Assembly (NCBI RefSeq): GCF_023264675.1
Contig: NZ_JAHFVG010000001.1
Span: forward strand, 248,001-312,000
DNA length: 64,000 nucleotides
Direction of reading: 5' to 3'
From: Rhodococcus sp. (in: high G+C Gram-positive bacteria)
Lineage (GTDB): Bacteria; Actinomycetota; Actinomycetes; Mycobacteriales; Mycobacteriaceae
The stretch's first letter is position 1, and every line of letters begins with the position of its first letter. The translations under genes were made by a program, and so were the position numbers. Below are positions 17,579-27,070 of the stretch, one piece after another. A model generated the notes under the pieces. It had not been told where the DNA came from. It did no database searches and saw only the letters and a program-made list of their open reading frames with translations.

Positions 17579-17904
17579 TCGACGCTCCGGCGAGAACGCG
17601 GCAGTTGCCCGCAGACACTTCGATCGAGGGTCGGGCGCAGTGGAGATCGGTGGTTGCCGGCCTCGGCAAAACCTCCGTGACCCACGGCGGCTGCATGATC
17701 GCAGGGACCCCGCCGCGGCCGAACTGCTGGTCGGGGCACACCCCGAAACGCAAAGCACGTAGCCTGACGGGGAAGGAACGGTGGCTCTCGTCGAATGACA
17801 TGCGTGTTGGTTCGATAGATTGTCGGAGCCACCAGGCACGATGCAAGAGGGTCGAAGACCATGTCACCAAAGCGACGGGTCACCACAATCGAGGAGAACA
17901 GGCC
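17579..17904. other. Intergenic region upstream of the mIHF-like gene
   Basis: No gene or RNA was recognised here. A short inverted repeat CCGTG-acc-CACGG lies near 17678-17690, with no T-run. The last 90 bases are less GC-rich and probably carry the mIHF-like promoter, but no clear -35/-10 pair was seen. The GGAG before the start is the ribosome-binding site. Confidence 0.4.
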
Positions 17905-18219
17905 ATGGCTTTACCAGTATTGACTCCGGAACAGCGCACTGCGGCACTGGCCAAGGCTGCCGAGGCACGCACTGCTCGGTCGAAGCTGCTGGCCGCCGTC
18001 AAGTCCGGCGAGCTCAGCGTCGCTGACGTTCTGGCGAAGGCCGAGAACGACGAAATCGTCAAGAAGACCAAGGTGTCCGCCCTGATCAAGGCACTTCCGG
18101 GTGTCGGTTCGGTGCGCGCCGCACAGCTGCTAGAGCAGCTGTCGATCGCAGACACGCGTCGCATCGGCGGCCTCGGCGCAAACCAGCGCGAGGCACTGCT
18201 GGCTGCTGTCGCGTCCTGA
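17905..18219 (+). CDS. Actinobacterial integration host factor (mIHF)-like protein
   Basis: This 104-residue basic protein begins MALPVLTPEQRTAALAKAAE and carries the central VSALIKALPGVGSVRAAQLL helix-hairpin-helix-like DNA contact region and the TRRIGGLGANQREALL tail of mIHF. mIHF is a nucleoid-associated protein that bends DNA and is usually encoded next to gmk. Here the neighbours are an acyl-CoA ligase and an antiporter. Compared with the usual mIHF as I remember it, the sequence is divergent in the basic arm (AVKSGELSVADVLAKAEND). It may therefore be a second, paralogous copy; a search of the whole genome would decide. Confidence 0.85.
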   Translation: MALPVLTPEQRTAALAKAAEARTARSKLLAAVKSGELSVADVLAKAENDEIVKKTKVSALIKALPGVGSVRAAQLLEQLSIADTRRIGGLGANQREALLAAVAS

Positions 18220-18286
18220 TACGCAGCTTCTGATCCACAGAGGCTTCTGCGGCACGAGTCACAGTCGACGGGGTTAGCATTTCCCC

Positions 18287-18769
18287 ATGAACGTCGAAGT
18301 GACCCTGCTGCCCGGGATCGGGGTGCGGAAGGATTTCGCCCTCGCATCCGGGCGCCGTATCGGTGTCATCACCCGCAAGGACGGCGCGAACGAACTCATC
18401 GTTTCGCGCAAAGACGACCCCGATGCGACTCAGGCGTCCATCACACTGAGCAATGAGGAAGCGGCGGCGCTGGGCAATCTGCTCGGCACGCCGCAACTCA
18501 TTGCTCAGCTGGGTGAGGAGCATCGCGACCTCCCCGGCATCAACACTCGCCAGCTTCCCATCAGGGAAGGCTCGCGATTCGACGGCCGAACCCTCGGCGA
18601 CACCACGATGCGCACCAAAACCGGTGTATCCATCGTCGCAGTCATGCGAGCGGGCCAAGTACAGCCGTCACCGAACCCAGATTTCACGCTCACTTCCGGA
18701 GACCTCCTGGTGGCCGTCGGTACCCACGAGGGACTCGACGCAGCAACCAAATTGCTCGGCAATCTGTGA
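18287..18769 (+). CDS. TrkA-C-domain regulatory subunit of a cation/proton antiporter (KhtT-like)
   Basis: This 160-residue cytoplasmic protein opens with VTLLPGIGVRKDFALASGRRIGV, the N-terminal domain of KhtT/AmhM-type subunits. It ends with a TrkA-C (RCK-C) domain at about 80-158 containing SIVAVMRAGQ and LLVAVGTHEGL. In Bacillus KhtT gates the K+/H+ antiporter KhtU and binds c-di-AMP; that ligand is not shown here. The partner antiporter starts 35 bases downstream, which strongly supports the call. Confidence 0.85.
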   Translation: MNVEVTLLPGIGVRKDFALASGRRIGVITRKDGANELIVSRKDDPDATQASITLSNEEAAALGNLLGTPQLIAQLGEEHRDLPGINTRQLPIREGSRFDGRTLGDTTMRTKTGVSIVAVMRAGQVQPSPNPDFTLTSGDLLVAVGTHEGLDAATKLLGNL

Positions 18770-18804
18770 GAACTGCCGTGGCCGAGAACAGACGGGTCTG
18801 ACCG

Positions 18805-19977
18805 GTGGCCGAGAGCGCTCTCGCGTTGACCGAGCTCGGCGCGGTGTTCTTCGTACTCGGCCTACTCGCCAGACTCGCCGGCCGGATCGGCGTCTCTCCC
18901 ATTCCGTTCTATCTTCTCGGCGGCCTCGCCTTCGGGAACGGCGGCTTCGTCACCCTCGGCGGTATCGACGAGTTCAGTGAGCTCGCGAGCGAGATCGGCG
19001 TCATCCTGCTGCTCCTACTGCTCGGTCTCGAGTACACCGCCACCGAGCTGGTCACCGGTCTACGCAGGTCGTGGATGGCAGGCATCGTCGACATCGTCCT
19101 CAACTTCGCACCGGGAGCTGCTGTTGCGCTCCTTCTCGGCTGGGGAGGCGTCGGTGCACTCGTACTCGGCGGTGTCACCTACATTTCGTCGTCGGGCATC
19201 ATCGCGAAAGTACTGACCGATCTCGGCAGGCTCGGAAACCGCGAGACACCCGTAGTGCTGTCGATCCTCGTGTTCGAGGACCTCGCGATGGCCATCTACC
19301 TCCCCATCCTCACCGCCGTACTGAGCGGCGTCAGCTTCCTCGGTGGTCTCGAAGCTCTCGGGATCTCACTGTTCGTCATCACCTTCGTGCTGGTCGTGGC
19401 ACTCCGCTACGGCAGGCTCGTCTCGGCGATCGTCGACAGCCCCGACCGCGAAGTAGTACTGCTGAAGGTCCTCGGTTCCGCGCTTCTCGTGGCAGGAATC
19501 GCCTCCGAGCTCCAGGTGTCCGCGGCCGTCGGAGCATTCCTTCTCGGCATCGCGATCTCCGGTTCGACGGCCGACAACGCCACGCGGGTTCTGGAGCCTC
19601 TCCGCGATCTGTTCGCGGCGATGTTCTTCGTGGTGTTCGGCCTCAACACCGATCCGTCGACCATCCCGCCCGTTCTCGGCTGGGCCGTCGTGCTCGCCGT
19701 GTCGACGACGATCACCAAGATCATGACCGGCGCGTGGGCGGCAGGCCGTCAGGGCATCGGGCGTCCTGGACGACTGCGTGCGGGCGCTGCCCTCGTCGCC
19801 CGCGGAGAATTCTCGATCGTCATCGCCGGACTCGCCGTCGCTGCCGGTGCGGTCGAAGGAGAACTCGCCGCACTCGCCACCGCCTACGTGCTGCTCATGG
19901 CGGTGCTGGGACCGGTGGCGGCACGCATCGTCGAGCCGGTCTCGCAGGCCGTTCTGCGCACGAAGCCTGCCGTGTGA
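18805..19977 (+). CDS. CPA2-type cation/proton antiporter (KhtU-like)
   Basis: This 390-residue membrane protein has about 12 hydrophobic segments in the Na+/H+ exchanger (PF00999) fold. LLLLLGLEYTATEL and SSSGIIAKVL followed by LSILVFEDLAMA are typical of the KefB/KhtU branch, with conserved Asp in the last. It lacks a C-terminal RCK domain, which is supplied in trans by the preceding gene. It probably exports K+ in exchange for protons. GTG 18805 is the chosen start. The FCD regulator follows 34 bases later and may share the transcript. Confidence 0.9.
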   Translation: MAESALALTELGAVFFVLGLLARLAGRIGVSPIPFYLLGGLAFGNGGFVTLGGIDEFSELASEIGVILLLLLLGLEYTATELVTGLRRSWMAGIVDIVLNFAPGAAVALLLGWGGVGALVLGGVTYISSSGIIAKVLTDLGRLGNRETPVVLSILVFEDLAMAIYLPILTAVLSGVSFLGGLEALGISLFVITFVLVVALRYGRLVSAIVDSPDREVVLLKVLGSALLVAGIASELQVSAAVGAFLLGIAISGSTADNATRVLEPLRDLFAAMFFVVFGLNTDPSTIPPVLGWAVVLAVSTTITKIMTGAWAAGRQGIGRPGRLRAGAALVARGEFSIVIAGLAVAAGAVEGELAALATAYVLLMAVLGPVAARIVEPVSQAVLRTKPAV

Positions 19978-20011
19978 CGCGTTCGCGCCGCCACTGTGAT
20001 TGCATGAGCGG

Positions 20012-20692
20012 ATGACCGGGAGACGTCGAACGACACCTGCGGCGGCGCCGGTGCTGCGCCGACGGCCACAGCTGTCGGAGGACGTCGCCAACCACGTCCG
20101 GCACGTCGTGATGTCCGGTGAGGTGCGCCCGGGAGATTTCATCCGACTCGACGAGACGGCCGCCGAACTCGGGGTGAGCGTGACGCCGGTACGCGAGGCC
20201 TTGCTGACGCTGCGCGGCGAAGGAATGGTCGAGCTGGTACCGCATCGCGGCTACGTCGTCTCGCCGCTGACGCCGGAAGACATCGTCGACATCTTCTGGT
20301 TGCAGGGCCAGATCGCGGTCGAGTTGGTTCGGCGCGCTGCACCGAAGATCACCGATTCGGTCATTGCCGAGCTCGAGGGATTCAACAGTTCGCTCGGGGC
20401 GGCCGTCGAGAAGGGGCAAGCCGAGGAAGTCGAAGTCAGTGAGTTCGAGTTCCATCGGGTGCTCAATCGCCTCACCGGCGCGAGCAAGCTTGCCTGGTTC
20501 TTGAACAACGCCACCCGGTACACCCCGACGCGTCTCTACGCATCGGACCTCGAGTGGGGCCGCGCGGCGGTCCGCAACCACGAGGACTTGATCGAAGCAT
20601 TGAAGCTGGGCGACGTCGACGCTGCGTGCACGCTGATGCGGCAGCAGTTCACCGACGGCGCGGAGAGGTTGATCGCCCACCGCGGCATGTGA
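20012..20692 (+). CDS. GntR-family regulator, FCD subfamily (copy 2)
   Basis: This 226-residue protein has a winged helix (ELGVSVTPVREALLTLRGEG) and an FCD ligand domain with EFEFHRVLNRL. It is similar throughout to the FCD regulator at 7402-8070, sharing LRRRPQLSE, DIFWLQG, KLAWFL and DGAERLIA, so the two are paralogues. ATG 20012 is chosen; a TTG at 20000 is possible. The last codon and stop (ATG TGA) are part of palindrome copy 2. It is convergent with fadBA. The regulated genes are unknown, with fatty-acid genes likely. Confidence 0.85.
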   Translation: MTGRRRTTPAAAPVLRRRPQLSEDVANHVRHVVMSGEVRPGDFIRLDETAAELGVSVTPVREALLTLRGEGMVELVPHRGYVVSPLTPEDIVDIFWLQGQIAVELVRRAAPKITDSVIAELEGFNSSLGAAVEKGQAEEVEVSEFEFHRVLNRLTGASKLAWFLNNATRYTPTRLYASDLEWGRAAVRNHEDLIEALKLGDVDAACTLMRQQFTDGAERLIAHRGM

Positions 20693-20731
20693 GTGCGAAT
20701 ACATGACGGGTCATGTATTCGCACTCACATG
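20686..20731. repeat. Long intergenic palindrome, copy 2
   Basis: This is a perfect inverted repeat with 21-base arms (CATGTGAGTGCGAATACATGA) and a CGGG loop. It lies between the convergent FCD regulator and fadB. The left arm supplies the regulator's stop codon. The core is the same as at 3105-3154 and 57631-57676. Confidence 0.85.
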
Positions 20732-20742
20732 GGACGAAGTCC

Positions 20743-22878
20743 CTAGCGCAGCGAGTCCGGCGCGGTGAAACGCTCGCCGTACTTCGCCGCGAGCTCGTCG
20801 GCGCGCGTCACGAAACCGGCCTGACCACCCTCGTAGCCGACGATGTACTGGTGAACGCCACCGGTCCACGCCGGGTAACCGATGCCGAAGATCGAGCCGA
20901 TGTTCGCATCGGCGGTGGTGTTCAGAACACCCTCGTCGAAGCACTTCTGCGTCTCGATCGCCTCGATGAACAGCATGCGCTCGATCAGATCCTCGAACGG
21001 TGTCTCCGAGGTTCCCGACTTGAAGGCGTCGCGCAGTCCGGGCCACAGGCCGGTGCGCTTGCCGTCCGCGTACTCGTAGAAGCCTGCACCCTTGGCCTTC
21101 GACGGACGCTCGAACTCGTCGACCATCTTGTCGATGACCTCGCCTGCCGGATCCTCGGGAGGAGTTCCGCCCGCCGCCTTGATGGCGTCGTAGGTCTCCT
21201 TGCGGATCTTCTGCATGAGGTTGAGTGTCAGCTCGTCCGAGAGCTGCAGCGGAGCTGCCGGGTAACCGGCCTGCAGACCTGCCTGCTCGATGGTCGACGG
21301 CTCGACGCCCTCGCCCAGCATCGCGATGGCCTCGTTGATGAACGTGCCGATGACGCGGGAGGTGAAGAATCCACGACTGTCGTTGACGACGATCGGGGTC
21401 TTCTTGATGATCTGCACCAGGTCGAAGGCCTTCGCCAACGCAGCGTCGGACGTGTTGTCGCCGCGGATGATCTCCACGAGCGGCATCTTGTCGACGGGCG
21501 AGAAGAAGTGGATTCCGATGAAATCTTCCTGACGCTTCACACCCTTCGCGAGGCTCGTGATCGGCAGCGTCGAGGTGTTGGAACCCAGCAGCGCAGTCGG
21601 ATCGACGAGATCCTCGATCTCCTGGAACACCTTCTGCTTCAGTTCCTCGGACTCGAACACAGCCTCGATGACCAGGTCAGCGCCCTCGACATCCTTCGGA
21701 TCGGCAGTCGGGTGGATACGGCCGAGCAGTGCGTCGGACTTCTCCTGCGTGGTCTTGCCGCGTGAGAGTGCCTTGGCTTCGATGGCCTCGGAGTACGCCT
21801 TGCCCTTCTGCGCCGACTCGATGGCGACGTCCTTGAGGACAACCTCGATGCCTGCCTTCGCGCAGACGTACGCGATTCCAGCGCCCATCATTCCGGCGCC
21901 GAGGACAGCGACCTTGGTGAACGTCGTCTTCTCGATACCGTCCGGACGCGACTTACCGGAATTGATCGCCTGCAGATCGAAGAAGAACGCCTGGATCATG
22001 TTCTTCGAGACACGGCCGGTGACGAGCTCGGTGAAGTACCGCGACTCGATGGTCGACGCGTTGTCGAAGTCGACCTGAGCGCCTTCGACGGCGGCCGCGA
22101 GGATCGCGCGCGGAGCCGGCATCGGTGCACCCTTGATCTGCTTGCGCAGGTTCGACGGGAACGCGGGGAGGACGGCGGCGAGCTTCGGGTTCGACGGAGT
22201 ACCGCCGGGGATCTTGTAGCCCTTGACGTCCCACGGTGCGACGCCGCCCTCGGGGTTGGCCTTGATCCACGCCTTCGCGGCGGGAACGAGGGCCTCGATG
22301 CTGTCGACCAGCTCGTGCACGAGACCGATCTCCAGCGCCTTCTCCGGGCGGAAACGTGTCCCCTGCGCGAGGACGGTCATGAAGCCGACCTGGATGCCGA
22401 GCAGACGCGTGATGCGAGTGACGCCACCGCCGCCGGGGAGCAAGCCGAGCGACACCTCGGGGAGGCCGAGCTGCACGCCGGGCACGTTCGCCGCGATGCG
22501 GTGATGAGTCGCGAGGGTGATCTCGAGGCCGCCGCCGAGAGCAGCGCCGTTGATCGCGGAGACGACGGGCTTGCCGAGCTTCTCCAGGCGTCGAAGCTGA
22601 GCCTTGACCTCCTGGACCTCGTCGAACACCCGCTGAGCGTCCTCGGGCTGCGCGGCGATGAGGCTGTTCAGGTCACCGCCGGCGAAGAAGGTCTTCTTCG
22701 CCGAGGTGATGACGACGCCGGTGATGGTGTCGAGTTCCTTCTCCAGCCGGTCGACGGTCGCACCCATCGAGTCCTTGTACAGCTGGTTCATCGTGTTGGC
22801 GCCCTGGTTGGGGTCGTCCAACGTGAGTGTGACGATGCCGTCGGCGTCTTGGTCCCAAGCAATCATGTTTTCGGTCAT
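20743..22878 (-). CDS. fadB: Fatty-acid beta-oxidation multifunctional protein, alpha subunit
   Basis: This 711-residue two-part enzyme covers two steps. The N-terminal crotonase domain (about 1-190) has VVSAINGAALGGGLEITLAT and hydrates enoyl-CoA. A linker leads to the 3-hydroxyacyl-CoA dehydrogenase part, with the NAD motif AVLGAGMMGAGIAYVCAKAG near residue 330 and IGIHFFSPVDKMPLVEI with its catalytic His. It converts enoyl-CoA to 3-ketoacyl-CoA in beta-oxidation. It lies 9 bases after the fadA stop. From memory, M. tuberculosis has the same order (Rv0859-Rv0860). Confidence 0.93.
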   Translation of the reverse strand: MTENMIAWDQDADGIVTLTLDDPNQGANTMNQLYKDSMGATVDRLEKELDTITGVVITSAKKTFFAGGDLNSLIAAQPEDAQRVFDEVQEVKAQLRRLEKLGKPVVSAINGAALGGGLEITLATHHRIAANVPGVQLGLPEVSLGLLPGGGGVTRITRLLGIQVGFMTVLAQGTRFRPEKALEIGLVHELVDSIEALVPAAKAWIKANPEGGVAPWDVKGYKIPGGTPSNPKLAAVLPAFPSNLRKQIKGAPMPAPRAILAAAVEGAQVDFDNASTIESRYFTELVTGRVSKNMIQAFFFDLQAINSGKSRPDGIEKTTFTKVAVLGAGMMGAGIAYVCAKAGIEVVLKDVAIESAQKGKAYSEAIEAKALSRGKTTQEKSDALLGRIHPTADPKDVEGADLVIEAVFESEELKQKVFQEIEDLVDPTALLGSNTSTLPITSLAKGVKRQEDFIGIHFFSPVDKMPLVEIIRGDNTSDAALAKAFDLVQIIKKTPIVVNDSRGFFTSRVIGTFINEAIAMLGEGVEPSTIEQAGLQAGYPAAPLQLSDELTLNLMQKIRKETYDAIKAAGGTPPEDPAGEVIDKMVDEFERPSKAKGAGFYEYADGKRTGLWPGLRDAFKSGTSETPFEDLIERMLFIEAIETQKCFDEGVLNTTADANIGSIFGIGYPAWTGGVHQYIVGYEGGQAGFVTRADELAAKYGERFTAPDSLR

Positions 22879-22887
22879 TGTCGTTCC

Positions 22888-24099
<1,212 letters not shown>

Positions 24100-24192
24100 A
24101 GCGTGCAGTTCCTTCCAGGTACTTCATTTCGGCGGCGGCGCCGCTCACGGGCGCCGCAGGACTCGAGGAATACACCTCGGCTCAGTCCAGAC

Positions 24193-24206
24193 TAGAACGT
24201 GTTGCA
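24193..24206. promoter_or_regulatory. KstR-like TetR box upstream of fadA
   Basis: TAGAACGTGTTGCA fits the mycobacterial KstR consensus TnnAACnnGTTnnA at every fixed position. It lies about 95 bases upstream of the fadA start. A match of this length is expected about once by chance in 64 kb, so position is the main support. Confidence 0.35.
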
Positions 24207-24349
24207 TGAGTGGGTGAAGGACCGAAACGAGCGTCGTCCGTGACCGGTCTGTTCGTTTGGTGCAGATCATCTCGGGGTAGAACTACGATCAAGCTGAGTA
24301 GCACTAGCATCAGCTACGGGGGGCATCGAGCACGCAGGAGATGATGTCC

Positions 24350-24580
24350 ATGGATACCCAGCAGCCGTTTGCGATCGGGGCGCACGTCAAGGTGCGATAC
24401 AGCTCCGACGCCGAACTTGCGCGCGACCAGTGGCCCAAGGAGTCGGGTGTGGTCAAGGAAGACTTCGGCGAGCAACTGGGCTCGGTGGATCGAACTTGGG
24501 CTGTGTCACGCCGCTATGCCGTGGCGCTCGACAACGGACGCCTGGTGTTCGCGGATCCGCAGGACATCGAGTCGGCGTAG
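24350..24580 (+). CDS. Small conserved-looking hypothetical protein
   Basis: This 76-residue protein is of unknown function. It begins MDTQQPFAIGAHVKVRYSS and contains beta-rich segments (AHVKVRY, YAVALDNGRLVFADPQDIE) that suggest a small barrel-like fold. AGGAG at 24336-24340 abuts the ATG codons at 24341 and 24344 but gives good spacing to ATG 24350, which is therefore chosen. It is convergent with dnaX, 63 bases away. Confidence 0.6.
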   Translation: MDTQQPFAIGAHVKVRYSSDAELARDQWPKESGVVKEDFGEQLGSVDRTWAVSRRYAVALDNGRLVFADPQDIESA

Positions 24581-24643
24581 TCCGGACGCCTTTACACTCC
24601 GAGCACGCGGAGTCGGTAAAAGCGGTGCGAGGTACGCCGTCGA

Positions 24644-27010
24644 TCACTCTTTGAGCGGCGTCGCGCCCAGGTGCGTCGTCAGCAACTCCATGGCGACGGT
24701 CTCCGGATCGCGCCTGATCGAGGGGTCGGCAGGCTCGGCCGCCGCCTTCAACAATTCTTCTTCGTCCTCGGCGGTCTCGGGGGGCGGTGGACCAGCAGGT
24801 TCAGGGTCGTCCGGGTAGTCAGGAGCTTCCGGCGGCGGGATGTCGTCATAGCTCGAACCGTCGCCGGCCGAACCGAACGCATCGTCGGTGGTGCGAGCGG
24901 GCTTGTTGCTCTGGCTCGGCCGCGAGAACTTGGTCTGCGGAGCCTTCGGTGCTTCGGGCGCACCCGTGGACACCGGCGCCTCGTCGACCGGCGCAGCGGC
25001 GCCGACCACACAGGTGACTGCCCAGTCCACGCCGAACACATCACGCAACGCATCACGGATGACGTCGGCGTTCCGCGGTTCTCCCAGCCGCTTGGCGAGC
25101 GGAGCAGAATCGTGCCCCAGAGTGATCGTGCCCTCGCCGACCGTACGAACCGACGCTCCGGAGAGCATCACCTCGACGGTGCGGCTACGTTCGCGGACCT
25201 TGGTTCTCACCTCGGACCACACTGCGCGTACCGCTGCGGCGTCGGGTTGATCTGCCGCTGCGGCGGGAACGGGTTCGGGTTCGGGCTCGGGCTCGGGCTC
25301 GGGCTCGGGGAACACCATCGGCTCGGGCGCGACCTCGGGCTCAGGTTCGATCAGCGACACCGGCTCGGGCTCGGTGGTCTGCTCGGGCTCGGTGGTCTGC
25401 TCGGGCTCGGTGGTCTGCTCATGTTCGATCAGCGACACCGGCTCGGGCTCGGGCGTAGGTTCCGGCTCCGGGGTCGGCAGCGGCGCGGGCTCGGGTGCAG
25501 GCTCCGGCTCGGGTGTCGGTGCAGGCTCCGGCTCGGGTGTCGGTGCAGGCTCCGGCGTCGGCTCCGGAGCCGGAGCCGGCTCCGCGGGAACAGTCGCTGC
25601 AGGCGCGGGCGCCGACGGCACGACAACTCGCTCAGGGACGACAACTCGCTCAGGGACGACAACTGGCTCAGGGGCGACAACTGGCTCAGCCGCGACCACG
25701 GGCGCCTCCGGCGAGCGCTGCGACGGCCGGACGAATTTGGGCGGAGTGTCGTCGACCGGAGCCGACGCAACCTCCGGCGCTGCGGCGCGCCGCTGCGGCG
25801 CTGCGTGGTCCACGGCAGCGTGGTCGACGGCTGCTTGCTCGCCGGCCGGGAGGGTGACGTCGAGGCGTCGTTCCAGGCGTTCGAGGCGTTGCAGCACTGC
25901 CGATTCGGCATCCGACGCGGATGGAAGCAGCATCCGAGCGCACATGACTTCGAGGAGGAGTCGGGGCGCCGTTGCTCCTCGCATCTCCCCGAGCCCGGCG
26001 TGGATGATCTCGGCGTAGCGAGCCAACGTGGCCGACCCGATTTTTTGGGATTCCTCGTGCAGCCGCTCGAGAACGTCGCCGGGAACGTCGACGAGTCCGC
26101 GTTCCCCGGCGTCCGGCACGGCACGCATGAGGATGAGATCGCGAAGTCGTTCCAGGAGGTCGGTGGCGAAGCGCCGGGGGTCGTGGCCTGCATCGACAAC
26201 CTTGTCGATGGTGCCGAACAGCGAACCGCCGTCCCCCGCCGCCAATGCGTCGACGGCCTCGTCGATGAGCGCTACGTCGGTGACGCCCAGGAGGGACAGG
26301 GCGCGGGGGTAAGTGACGCCTTCCGGACCGGCGCCTGCCAGCAGCTGGTCGAGCACGCTGAGGGAGTCACGGGGAGATCCGCCGCCCGCGCGAATCACCA
26401 GCGGATAGACCGGATCCTCGACCGAAACCGATTCCTGGGCAGTGATCTTCTCGAGCAGCCCCCGCATGGTCGACGGCGGCAGCAGGCGGAACGGATAGTG
26501 GTGCGTCCTCGACCGAATGGTCGGCAGCACCTTCTCCGGCTCGGTGGTGGCGAAGATGAAGACGAGATGCTCCGGCGGTTCCTCGACGACCTTCAGCAAC
26601 GCGTTGAAGCCTGCCGTCGTCACCATGTGGGCCTCGTCGATGATGAAGATGACGTAGCGAGACTCGGCAGGCGCGTACACGGCCTTGTCGCGGAGGTCGC
26701 GGGCGTCGTCGACGCCACCGTGGCTCGCCGCATCCATCTCGACGACATCGAGGTTTCCGGGGCCTCCGGGGGCGAGCGCGACGCAGGAGTTGCAGACGCC
26801 GCACGGCGTGGACGTCGGGCCCTCGGCACAGTTCAACGATCGCGCGAGGATGCGCGCCGACGACGTCTTACCGCATCCGCGAGGCCCGGAGAACAGGTAG
26901 GCGTGGTTGATCCTGTTGGCGTTGAGCGCAACACTCAACGGTTCGGTGACATGCTCCTGCCCGACAACCTCAGCGAACGTCGCGGGACGGTACTTTCGGT
27001 AGAGAGCCAC
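24644..27010 (-). CDS. dnaX: DNA polymerase III subunit gamma/tau
   Basis: This 788-residue clamp-loader ATPase starts with the family signature [21 protein letters not shown]. Walker A is GPRGCGKT (42-49), the zinc-binding cysteines are C61, C70, C73 and C76, Walker B is FIIDEAH, and the sensor region is [16 protein letters not shown]. Residues about 437-584 are a low-complexity Pro/Glu-rich linker ([11 protein letters not shown] and VVPER/VVPEP repeats), after which a tau-type C-terminal domain follows. GTG 27010 is chosen because it starts the conserved motif. No slippery sequence for gamma frameshifting was recognised. The linker is a likely length polymorphism. Confidence 0.95.
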   Translation of the reverse strand: MALYRKYRPATFAEVVGQEHVTEPLSVALNANRINHAYLFSGPRGCGKTSSARILARSLNCAEGPTSTPCGVCNSCVALAPGGPGNLDVVEMDAASHGGVDDARDLRDKAVYAPAESRYVIFIIDEAHMVTTAGFNALLKVVEEPPEHLVFIFATTEPEKVLPTIRSRTHHYPFRLLPPSTMRGLLEKITAQESVSVEDPVYPLVIRAGGGSPRDSLSVLDQLLAGAGPEGVTYPRALSLLGVTDVALIDEAVDALAAGDGGSLFGTIDKVVDAGHDPRRFATDLLERLRDLILMRAVPDAGERGLVDVPGDVLERLHEESQKIGSATLARYAEIIHAGLGEMRGATAPRLLLEVMCARMLLPSASDAESAVLQRLERLERRLDVTLPAGEQAAVDHAAVDHAAPQRRAAAPEVASAPVDDTPPKFVRPSQRSPEAPVVAAEPVVAPEPVVVPERVVVPERVVVPSAPAPAATVPAEPAPAPEPTPEPAPTPEPEPAPTPEPEPAPEPAPLPTPEPEPTPEPEPVSLIEHEQTTEPEQTTEPEQTTEPEPVSLIEPEPEVAPEPMVFPEPEPEPEPEPEPVPAAAADQPDAAAVRAVWSEVRTKVRERSRTVEVMLSGASVRTVGEGTITLGHDSAPLAKRLGEPRNADVIRDALRDVFGVDWAVTCVVGAAAPVDEAPVSTGAPEAPKAPQTKFSRPSQSNKPARTTDDAFGSAGDGSSYDDIPPPEAPDYPDDPEPAGPPPPETAEDEEELLKAAAEPADPSIRRDPETVAMELLTTHLGATPLKE

Positions 27011-27070
27011 GCCTGGAAGGGTACCGGCGCGCACCGACACCGCCACCGATGGCCCGTGGCTGCGGTCGGC

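Noticed and set aside
20713..21765. Plus-strand open frame opposite fadB
   Set aside because: FadB has complete domains and motifs on the other strand; this frame shows none.
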